Source: Tricholomella constricta (taxonomy: Eukaryota; Basidiomycota; Agaricomycetes; Agaricales; Lyophyllaceae). Taken from it: 64,000 nucleotides of DNA. The notes below the pieces were generated by a model. That model was not told the origin of the DNA. It saw only the letters and a list, made by a program, of their open reading frames with translations, and ran no database searches. The stretch lies in contig JAACJP010000010.1 of NCBI GenBank assembly GCA_013368375.1, positions 930,001 to 994,000 of the forward strand, in the 5' to 3' direction. Position 1 is the first letter of the stretch; every line of letters starts with the position of its first letter. This document shows, piece after piece, positions 32,593-41,198 of the stretch. Position numbers and translations under genes: made by a program.

Positions 32593-35500
32593 TTAGATTG
32601 TGGGGTCCCGTGGTTTTCTTGGGAATAGTCGGTGGAATTTAAGGGCCATGTCCTTTGCTCCTTCTATATTCTCCGCTGGTTCCCAGGTATCGTCTTCGGG
32701 GCCGTACCCTTCCCATCGTACCAAGTAGAGGACGTGTTTCCCTCGTGTTCGGGAATCCAGGATCTGTCCCACTTCGTAGTGTTCTTCGCCCTCGACTTCG
32801 ATCGTCTGCGGAGGTGGTTTTGATCGTCCGGGGAAATTCTCGTGCTCGTGCTTCTCGAGCAACTTGACGTGGAAGACATTGTGAATCCCTTTCAGTGTCG
32901 GAGGTAGTTCCAGACGATACGCGTGGCTGGAGATCTTCTGCAGGATTTTGAAGGGGCCCAGTCTCCGGTGGTCCAGCTTTTTGGAGGGGCGTTTCGTTTT
33001 GATGTTCCGGCAGTCGAGCCATACTTCCGTTCCTACGGCCCAGTCTGGTGTAGGGTCCCGTTTCTTATCTGCAAATCGTTTGTAAGCTTCATTTGCGATC
33101 TCTATTTCTTTGCGGAGGTAGTCCTGGAGGGTCCGGAGGTCTACGGCTACCTCCTGGGCTTCTTTCGCCGGTATATCTTTTATAGAGATTGTCAAGCGGG
33201 GGTGATAGCCCTTGTTCGCGAAGAAAGGGGAAACTCCCGTGGTCGAATGGGTCGTATTGTTGTACGTGAATTCCGCCAGAGGGAGCTGAATTCGCCAGTT
33301 GGTCTGGAGATAGTTCACGTACATCCGGAGGTATTGTTCCAGTGTCTGATTTACTCGTTCCGTCTGGCCGTCGGTCTCCGGGTGATACGCGGTCGAGAGG
33401 TTTGATTTGATGTCCAGGGCTTTACATAGCGAGCTCCAGAAACGGGAGACGAAGAGGGTGCCTCTGTCCGATATGATGTCGTCGGGCAGTCCGTGCTTGG
33501 AGAAGACATGTTCCAAGAATAATTGAGCGAGTTCCTTTGCTGTGTCCGTTGTGTGACAGGGTATGAAGATGCCCTGCTTGGTGAGGCGGCATACTACGAC
33601 TAGTATGGCGTCGTACCCATCCGATTCCGGTAATTCTACAATGTGGTCCATGGATATGGAGGCCCACGCCCTTCGTCCAATCTGGAGTGGTTTCAATAGT
33701 CCGTATGGGCTATGGCGTGGGACCTTCGCTCTTTTACAGGTATAACAGCTTCGGACGTATCGAGTGACCTCCTTCCTTAATCCGGGCCAGAAATAAGTCC
33801 TCATGATGAGTTGTGTGGTCTTTCTGATCCCTGGATGTCCGCGCAGTTTGTGGTCGTGATGTTGCTGTAGGATGTCGAGGCGTAATCTGGAATGGTCCGG
33901 TACGTAGATTCTTCCGTCGCGAAAGAGTAGTTTGCCATCCTCGGATAGGGAGAACGCGGAGGTCTCATCTCCGGGTTTGGGTGCGTGTCTCTCGAAGAAT
34001 TCGTCTCGGGGTGTGTTCCAGATGTTGTTTAGTAGGAGCTCCTCGTTCAGTATTAGGGCCGCGTTCAATCGTTCGGGAGGTATGATGATGCGGTTGTTGA
34101 ACGAATTATGATCCTGTTCGAACCCTTTCTTGGGATACACGTCTGGCCGTCGCGTGAGGGCATCTGGTTTCGCTCCTAATCTTCCGGGTCTGTAGTTTAT
34201 TTGGAAGTCGAAGTTCGCCAGGCATTCCGACCATCGTGCTTGTCTGCGACTGAGTTGCTTGGTCGTAGAGAAATACTGTAGGTTATTGTGGTCGGAGTAC
34301 ACTTGAATGCGGTGGGGAGATCCCTCTAGGTAGGCCCTCCATTGCTTAAACGCTTCCACGATTGCTAGGAGCTCCTTATCATAGATGTCGTAGTTGAGCT
34401 CCGCGTCTATCATAGTTCTCGCGTAGAAGGCGACAGGACGTAAGTCTTGTGATGTCTCGTCAAATTGGGAGATGATCCCCGCTATGGCGAAGTCGGAAGC
34501 GTCGCACTCTAATATCACCGGTAGTTGAGGATCGAAGTGTCGTAGGATGGGTGCAGAGGAGAATGCTTTCTTCAATAGTTCGAAGACTCCTTCGCATTCG
34601 GAATCCCATTTCCAGGTTGTGTCTTTTTGCGTGAGTTTGTTTAACCTCTTCGTTATGCCCGAGTAATTGTCGATAAACCGCCGATAGAAGTTTGCAAAGC
34701 CTAGGAAAGATTGGAGTTCCTTGACCTTCGTCGGTCTAGGCCACTTCCGGATCGCGTCGACTTTTCCTGGATCCATCTTTACTCCGCCGGGGGATACAAT
34801 GACGCCTAGGTATTCGATCTCCGTAGTGTGAAACGTGCATTTCTCCGGTTTCGCATGAAGGTTGTGTTTCCGGAGCCTCTCGAGGACCTTCCGAACGTGT
34901 CCGTGATGTTCCTCTAAGGTCTCCGAGAAAACCAGAATGTCGTCGAGGTAGATCACTACGAACACGTCGTTCATGTCGTGGAAGATGTCGTTCATGAAGT
35001 GTTGGAATGTCGCGGGTGAGTTTGTCATGCCGAAAGGCATTACCAGGTATTCGAAAAGTCCATAACGAGTGCGGAAGGCTGTCTTCCATTCGTGTCCCGG
35101 AGCTATGCGGACGTTGTTGTAGCCCACTCGGAGGTCGATCTTCGAGTATACTTTCGCTTTTTGAAGTCGGTCTATGAGGTCTCCGATCAGAGGTAGAGGG
35201 TAACGGTTCTTCTTGGTGATCCGATTTAATCCTCTATAGTCCACGCATAGCCGGAGTGATCCGTCCTTCTTCTTTGCGAATAGTACCGGAGCTCCCGCTG
35301 ACGAACTCGAAGGTCGGATGAACCCTTTTCCGAGCATCTCGTCGATGTAATCCTTCAATGCTTTCAACTCCAGTTCGGACATGTTGTATATCTTTCCGAA
35401 GGGAGGGGTAGTGTTTTCGTCGAGTTCCACTGTGTGATCGTAGGGTCGGTGTGGGGGGATGGTTTTCGCTTCGCCCGCTGAGAATACGTCTTCGAAGCCC

Positions 35501-37091
35501 CTGTACTCCGGAGGTACGACTTCCTCGAAGATTTCCCTTTCTGTCTTTGGTTGCTTGGGTTCATCGTCGGAGGTGTTATTGGCATGGAGGTGTTCTTCCT
35601 TTTCGGTGGGGGAGATGTGTAGTTGGAACGCTGTGGCTCCGTTCTGATGAGGTTCGCGAATGGCGCCGCTCCGATCAGGCGGATGTTTTGTGTTTCGACA
35701 TCTTCTTCTCCCTCTCCGGTTTCGTCTTCGGCCTCCGTTTCCGGGTTGGTTTCCTCTTCTTCCTGTGTTTCTGTCGTTGGGGACGTTGCGGATTTCCGTT
35801 TGGGGTGGGGTTTGAATTTGGACCTCGGAACGTTTGGAGGGAAGTAGTTCGGTGGGGGTGGTTTTCGGGTGCGTTTCCGTCCCGTTATCTCCTCTGGTGA
35901 CTCGGTTGTCGGTGTTGGTACTTCCTCTTGGGGTTCGTTGGTGTTTGGGCGAGTGTCTTCCTCCTTCATGTTATCGCTGGAGGTGTCGTTCTGATCGTTG
36001 TCGTCGTCCAGGAGGTCCCTGAGGAGGGGTTGTTTTTCCGAAAGGGGGTTGGCTGGTTTCGGAGCTTCGACGTCTTCCTCCTCCTCAAGGGTCACGGTTC
36101 TCCATTGCGTCTTCTGGGAAAGCGATATCGCGGCTAGTCCTGCCCCTTGTTCCATGGTCATGGACATTTCCCGCCAGTCGATGTCCGGATTTGCTTCCCG
36201 TAACCAAGGTAATCCGAGCACTAGTGGCGTGGCCGGGTGTAACTGTGTTATGAGGAGGTCGACCTTATACTCTAGTCCGTTCTCAAGTTTGATTGTTTTG
36301 GGACTATGGTGTGAAATGGCTCCACCTCCGCTGGGGTTTCCGTCGAACAGTTGTAGGGTCATGGGGCTGGCGAGAGGTTCCGGTTTCGTACACGAGGATT
36401 GTGCTATGAAATTTCCCGCCGCTCCACTATCGATAAGTGCCCGTAGTCGCGTTGAGGATCCTTCTAACTGTACTTCGATCGTGAAGGAGCGAGCTGACCG
36501 CGAGGGTAAGCGTTGATCTCCTGTGCCTGTTGTCGTTGGGACGACTTCCTTTTTCCTTCGGAGGTCCGGTAGTGATCCTTCGATTTTGCCGTTTGACCCC
36601 CTTCGTAGCGTGATGCAGAGGTCTTTCCAGTTTATTCGGGGGTTGACCTCCTTCAACCATGATAGTCCCAACACTATCGCAGCTGTCTCGTGGAGTTTCG
36701 TAAGGAGGAACCTTATCCTCTGCGTGGTGCCGTCACTGAATTTGACGTCGTTGGTGGTATAGTGTGTGATTTTGCCCGATGCGGAGAGTTCTCCATCAAA
36801 TAGGCAAAGGTTTATTGGGGGTTTGAGCTCCTCAAGGTGGAGCCCGCGTGATGTCGCCATGTCGGAGTCCATGAAGTTGTCGGTAGCTCCGCTGTCGATA
36901 AGCGTATTTTCGGGTTTTTCTCCTCCTCCGTTTGGCGTGAGGTGTATTAAGAATGCCAGGGACGAGTGGGAGGAGAGTGTTACAGTGCGGGTGTCCGTTG
37001 TCGATAGTGCCGTTGCGCGTAGTTTAGTGTCAAGGCCCGGTTTCAGCTCTTCGCGATTCAGAGCCCGGGTAAGACCTGAATCGCCCCCGCG
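32593..37091 (-). pseudogene. Element A pol polyprotein (tandem protease, RT, RNase H, integrase, chromodomain), frameshifted
   Basis: The frame is entered by -1 shift at the end of gag. It starts with two retropepsin-like repeats, each with IDSGA and hLGLxWL, then an acidic linker. A single-base deletion near 35643 (compared with element B) breaks the frame; the downstream frame resumes and is open to 32593. That part has RT (LCVDYRGLNRITKKNRYPLP, VVIYLDDILVFSE), RNase H (ILECDASDFAIAG, DKELLAIVEAF), the integrase zinc region (HPGIRKTTQ, CYTCKRAK), the DDE core (SMDHIVELP, ISDRGTLF, TDGQTERVNQ) and a C-terminal chromodomain (EHYEVGQILDSR, YLVRWEGYGPEDDTWEP). Only the deletion prevents full-length Pol. 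Confidence 0.88.
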
Positions 37092-37097
37092 TTTCCC
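37053..37097 (-). promoter_or_regulatory. -1 ribosomal frameshift signal at the gag-pol junction of element A
   Basis: On the minus strand the slippery heptamer GGGAAAC (37091-37097) sits in the correct X-XXY-YYZ phase of gag. Six bases later a perfect 9-bp stem GCGATTCAG (37076-37084) / CTGAATCGC (37053-37061) includes the gag stop codon. The arrangement is the same in element B, where only the last heptamer base differs. Confidence 0.82.
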
Positions 37098-39922
37098 TCT
37101 TCTGTCTTGTGATGGAATTCGAAGATGTCGTCGCCGATGAGGTAGGTGGCTCTGCCCATGGCGTTTGCTGTTGGGCAGTCGCGCATCCAGTGTTCCAGGT
37201 CACCGCATAGGATGCAGGCCTTGTCTCGAATTCGTTGTTGCTTTACGTCTTCATCGATCTTCACCCAGGGGCGCGTTGACTTCTTGAATCCGAAGTTGTT
37301 GGCTTGTAGTGCCTCTTCGTCATCCCATGCGATTTCTTGGTCTCGCGCCTTACCTTCCTTACCTGAGTCCGGGTCCTGATCGTGACTTTCGGCGTTCAAG
37401 CGTGCGTTCCTGTTCCCCTGAGCCGTTTGCGGCGTCGTGCGGCTTGCGGGTCCGGCCGAAGGTCCCATCGGAGGTCGTGCGGAGGTGTTGGAGGTGTTCG
37501 CATTATTCGCCCAGAGGGGTTTGTAGGACTCTGGATTTTCTATGCGATGTTCCCAGTACCTCCGGTCGATTTGGGTGACCAGATCTCGGTAACCTTCGTA
37601 GGTTTCGGGGCTTGGTGCGATGGCCAGGACGTTAAGGATTCGTTGGGGGAGCGCTTTCCGGAGTGTGAACTGTAGTGCTACCCAGTTCCAGCCTGTTTCG
37701 TACGCTTCTTGTTCGAACTTGATGATGAATGCTGTGAACTTTTCCCATTCCTTCATTTTCAGTCGCGAAATGTTGTTCTCGGCTTCCACTCTCGAGTTCG
37801 GTATTCCGAAGCGTGATCCTAATTCGTGTACGAATCCTTCCCAATTCGTGAACATTGGGTGTTGGGGGTTGTACGTGAGTTGCAGCCGAAAGTAGTCCAT
37901 AGCTCCGTCCTTTAAGTAGGAGCTCGCGAATGACACCTTCAGGTGATCCTGTTCGTAGGTGATCGTCTTGGCTTGAAACGTTACTAGGCATTCCGTGACG
38001 AAGGTTTTCCATCTCCTCGGTTCTTTTCCAGTGAAGGGGTCCAGTTTCCTGATGTCGATTTTCGATTCCAGGTTTAGGAGGTGTCGGTACTGTTCCGGGG
38101 TCAGGTTTTGGTTTGGGCCTAAGAGCTGTTGCGGTGGAGGTGGGGGTCGTTGAGGGTTTGCGAATTGGCCTCCTCCCGGATTTCCGGGTGGGCCTCCTCC
38201 TCCTCCTCCTCCGTGGCCTCCTCCTCCCCCTCCGGGACCTCCGGGGCCTCCCGGGCCTCCTGGTCCTTGTGGTGGTCCGTATCCTCCGTGACCTCCCCCT
38301 CTTCCAGGACTTCCTGTTCCTCCGGGGCCGTTTCCCCAATAACCTCCTCCTCCCCCTCCTGGTCCTCCGGGGCCGTTTCCCCATTGAGTTCCTCTCGGGG
38401 TAGGTGGTCCCGAAGATCCCGGAGGTGGTTGGGGCTGTGGAGGTGGTCCGTTGTACTGGGGGTTCGGTCGTCCGCCGGGTATGGGTGGGGCTGGTCCGGG
38501 GTTGTATCCAGTTCTGTATTGTTCGAACTGGGGGAATTGTTGTTGGGTCCCTTGCCTTCCGTCGAGGATGTTTACGTTTTGACCGGGGCCGGGGTCCGCT
38601 CCGATTCCACGTCGTTCTCTTGGGGAGATTGGGCGTGGGCCTTGTGGTGACCTCCTGTTCTGACTTGCCAGATGAGGTGGTGATTGGCGCCAGTCTTCTC
38701 GTGCCCTAGGGGGTGCTCCCTCTCTTCTTTCCGAGTTTTCTTCGCGTAGTTCGTAGCTGTGGGCGTACGACAGTGGCGTTGGGATTCCCCGTTCCGACGG
38801 AGGTAGGGGAATGTTCTCAGGTTCCCTCGGAGGGACTCCTTCTTGGTTTGCGAAGGTCCCCTGTGGGCCCTGAAAACCCGAATTTGGCCTGGAAAACGGT
38901 CCTTCGACAGGGGGGTTCTCTTCGGGGATTCTTTGTAAGTTGTGGGCTCCCCAGAACCCGAACGTCGGAGCTCTTCGAGCGTCTGCCCCTGGTGTGACGG
39001 TGGGTTCGAACCCTTCTTGGCTGGGGGGAGCGTTCCCTTGGTTCATCCTCCTGAGTAGAGCCGAAGCTGTCTGCGTATTGACCGTGCTTGTCGCTCGTGG
39101 AGGTTCTTCGAATCTAGTTTCGATTCTGGAGGGAACGGGTTCCTGGATTGGCATGTGGAAGGAACGTCCCGCGCTTTGGGGGTCGGAGAATCTTCTTCCC
39201 TCGTTGGACGTCTGGATTTCTCCAGCCAGAGCGCGTAACCTTCTTTCGTTTCCCCCCATTTGTAGCAACACCGTCAGTTGTGGGGGTAATCGATGGGCTT
39301 CGTGCAGTTGCATGGTCGACAACACGAGGTTGGCCCATTGTTCCGGTGTTCGGGGTTGATGATCCATCCCCATGGTTTCGACTAGGAGCTCGTGCGCTTG
39401 TCGTGAAAACTCTTCCCGCGTCATGCGGAGTTCGTAGAGTATCCTTTCGTGGTCTGAACCGTGTAGGAAGGGGTTTTGTTGACAAGCGAAGTGTCCCTGT
39501 CCCTCCTCCCGAGCCCTATCCCTCCTCTGGAACATCTCTGGGTGCCTCAACCTTTCGTAGTATGACCCGGGAGTCTGGTTACTTGAAGGCGGAGGTCCGG
39601 AGGCCGTTGCGGATGGTGGTAAGGGGGGATAGTTGGGGGTGGCGAGTTGGTAGGACGGGTTGAATACGTTTGAGGGGGTCCGGGGTAGGGGTCGTCGAGG
39701 GTCCTGACTGGCTGAGGAAAAATCCCCCTCGTGTTGGCCTGGTTGGAAAATGTTGTATTCCAGCCTGGACCTGTTGGTTCCGAAGGTCCCTTGCATCATG
39801 TGTCCTGTTGAGGCAGGGGAGGTTTCGAAAGGTGGTGGTGAAGGTCTTCTTTGTGTGAAAGAGGGACCTTCGAAGTTTTGATAGCGGACTGTGGTGTTGG
39901 GCTCCACTATCGTCGAGGACAT
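37058..39922 (-). CDS. Element A Gag with Gly-rich domain and zinc knuckle
   Basis: An intact frame of 954 residues starts at MSSTIVEPNTT just after the primer-binding site. The N-terminal third is Pro/Gln/Arg-rich and probably disordered; helical segments follow (HELLVETMGMDHQPRTPEQW, LSTMQLHEAHRLPPQL). A Gly-Pro-Gly-rich low-complexity region separates this from a capsid-like domain (DIRKLDPFTGKEPRRWKTFV, YLKDGAMDYFRLQL, WEGFVHELGSRFG, KMKEWEKFTAFIIKFEQEAY), the typical retrotransposon Gag fold. The C-terminus carries a CCHC-type zinc knuckle CILCGDLEHWMRDC and ends at the frameshift site. It should assemble virus-like particles and package element RNA in the cytoplasm. Confidence 0.9.
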   Translation of the reverse strand: MSSTIVEPNTTVRYQNFEGPSFTQRRPSPPPFETSPASTGHMMQGTFGTNRSRLEYNIFQPGQHEGDFSSASQDPRRPLPRTPSNVFNPSYQLATPNYPPLPPSATASGPPPSSNQTPGSYYERLRHPEMFQRRDRAREEGQGHFACQQNPFLHGSDHERILYELRMTREEFSRQAHELLVETMGMDHQPRTPEQWANLVLSTMQLHEAHRLPPQLTVLLQMGGNERRLRALAGEIQTSNEGRRFSDPQSAGRSFHMPIQEPVPSRIETRFEEPPRATSTVNTQTASALLRRMNQGNAPPSQEGFEPTVTPGADARRAPTFGFWGAHNLQRIPEENPPVEGPFSRPNSGFQGPQGTFANQEGVPPREPENIPLPPSERGIPTPLSYAHSYELREENSERREGAPPRAREDWRQSPPHLASQNRRSPQGPRPISPRERRGIGADPGPGQNVNILDGRQGTQQQFPQFEQYRTGYNPGPAPPIPGGRPNPQYNGPPPQPQPPPGSSGPPTPRGTQWGNGPGGPGGGGGGYWGNGPGGTGSPGRGGGHGGYGPPQGPGGPGGPGGPGGGGGGHGGGGGGGPPGNPGGGQFANPQRPPPPPQQLLGPNQNLTPEQYRHLLNLESKIDIRKLDPFTGKEPRRWKTFVTECLVTFQAKTITYEQDHLKVSFASSYLKDGAMDYFRLQLTYNPQHPMFTNWEGFVHELGSRFGIPNSRVEAENNISRLKMKEWEKFTAFIIKFEQEAYETGWNWVALQFTLRKALPQRILNVLAIAPSPETYEGYRDLVTQIDRRYWEHRIENPESYKPLWANNANTSNTSARPPMGPSAGPASRTTPQTAQGNRNARLNAESHDQDPDSGKEGKARDQEIAWDDEEALQANNFGFKKSTRPWVKIDEDVKQQRIRDKACILCGDLEHWMRDCPTANAMGRATYLIGDDIFEFHHKTEEGNAGAIQVLPGL

Positions 39923-39939
39923 GTCCGGTGGGTGGGTAG

Positions 39940-39951
39940 ACCTCGATATTA
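39940..39951 (-). promoter_or_regulatory. Primer-binding site of element A (self-priming type)
   Basis: Directly after the 5' LTR on the element strand lies TAATATCGAGGT. Its reverse complement ACCTCGATATTA occurs inside the LTR (40197-40208 as seen on the plus strand), shortly after a TATATA box, where the RNA is expected to begin. Confidence 0.65.
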
Positions 39952-40300
39952 TGTTAGGACCTGTGTAGCACGCCGGTTACAGAGTTATTCTGGAACCACC
40001 GAAGCGGACAGGCCTGACGTCCGTCAAGGAAGACGGCCTACGAAGGAGTATTCGGAGGTCGTGAGCGTTGACGGAGGTGTTCACCGGGGCTGATTCGAAC
40101 GAACGAGCTCAAGTGATACGGGTGTGAAGCCAAATAGATTGAGAGAGAGAGAGAGAGAAACGAGAACGAGAATCGAGAACTAGTCTTAACAATAGGTAAT
40201 ATCGAGGTAAGGAGTCTGAAAAGAAGTGGTGCCATCATATATACGGTGGACGTGCGTGGGAAAGCGTAAGTGATTGCGAGTTTTAGGGGCGGTCGTGACA
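39952..40300 (-). repeat. Element A 5' LTR (349 bp)
   Basis: Identical to the LTR at 29822-30170. On the element strand it holds a TATA-like box (TATATAT) about 30 bases before ACCTCGATATTA. It is followed outside by the target duplication GGCGA (40301-40305). Confidence 0.95.
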
Positions 40301-40811
40301 GGCGACAGCCGCACCGACTATCAAAATATGGCCTCGGGATCGAGTCCAAAAGGGGAGGAGGTGCAGGGACGCGCGGAAAGCGCGCCCCCGCCCCCAACCT
40401 ATATGGGCGTGCAGCCCCAAGCATTTCAATACCCATCAGTTGGCCACATGAGCCAACTGCCCCACCAGGGGCAACCGCCCCATCAGGGGCAACAATTATA
40501 CCCTATGGTTGGCCACATGAGCCAACCGCCCCACCAGGGGCAACAACCACAGACGGGTGGGTTCTACCCACCGTCGATGGCATATCAACATATGCCATCA
40601 ATGCAGAGCTTCATGGGGTACCCACCACCGACGTGGTACCCCCAAATGCCCGCCCCAACCGTACCGCAAAATACGCGGTACAACGAGTCAGAGAAGATGG
40701 AGGTGGACGACCAAAGTCGTCAAAAAACGCGGACTCCACCGGCGCAAGTGGCGTGCAGCGAACCGGCGCGGCAATATGTCGCGCCATATGCAGACGAACA
40801 AAGAGGGTCGT
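40301..40811. other. Element C segment between the two inverted elements
   Basis: These 511 bases are the middle piece of the interrupted element C ORF and include the right target duplication of element A (40301-40305). They separate the 5' LTRs of A and B, so transcripts from both LTRs diverge from here. Confidence 0.85.
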
Positions 40812-41169
40812 TGTCACGACCGTCCCTAATCGACCACCCCTAAACTCCCACCTTCTACGCTTTCCCACGCACGTCCGCGGTACATATATGACACCACTTT
40901 CTTCTTTGACACCTTACCTCGATATTGCTTATTGTTACGACTAGTCTCTGTTCTCGGTTTCTTTTCCACTCTCAATCTATTCTGTTTCTTTCACTCGTAT
41001 CTCTTGAGCTCCACACGTTCTCGTAAACGCTCTCGTGAACGCCTTCGTCGACGCTCACGACCTCCGGATATCCTATTCGAAGGCCGTCTTCCTCAACGAA
41101 CGTCAGGCCTGTCCGCTTCGGTGGTTCCAGAACACTTCTGTAACCGGCGTGCTACACAGAGTCCTAACA
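40812..41169 (+). repeat. Element B 5' LTR (358 bp)
   Basis: The LTR begins TGTCACGACC and ends GTCCTAACA. A TATA-like ATATAT (40884-40889) lies about 30 bases before ACCTCGATATT (40916-40926), the likely start of the element RNA. Confidence 0.95.
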
Positions 41170-41170
41170 T

Positions 41171-41181
41171 AATATCGAGGT
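41171..41181 (+). promoter_or_regulatory. Primer-binding site of element B (self-priming type)
   Basis: AATATCGAGGT, one base after the 5' LTR, is perfectly complementary over 11 bases to ACCTCGATATT at 40916-40926 within the LTR. This is the layout of Tf1/sushi elements, whose RNA 5' end folds back to prime reverse transcription instead of a tRNA. Confidence 0.68.
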
Positions 41182-41198
41182 CCTCCCACCCACCGGAC

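Larger units (their letters stand above)
29822..40300 (-). mobile_element. Ty3/gypsy chromodomain retrotransposon A, full length, minus strand
   Basis: A 10,479-bp element lies between two LTRs of 349 bp that I compared base by base and found identical, flanked by 5-bp target duplications GGCGA. On the minus strand it encodes gag (37058-39922) and pol (32593-37091) with a chromodomain; an antisense three-exon gene (30394-32373) lies between pol and the 3' LTR. Identical LTRs mean very recent insertion. Pol has a one-base deletion near 35643, so this copy alone could not supply Pol. Confidence 0.95.

Noticed and set aside
37382..39663. Plus-strand ORFs opposite element A gag, and their mirror images opposite element B gag
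   Set aside because: They are antisense shadows of the conserved gag frame. Unlike the antisense zinc-cluster gene they have no start context, introns or motifs.
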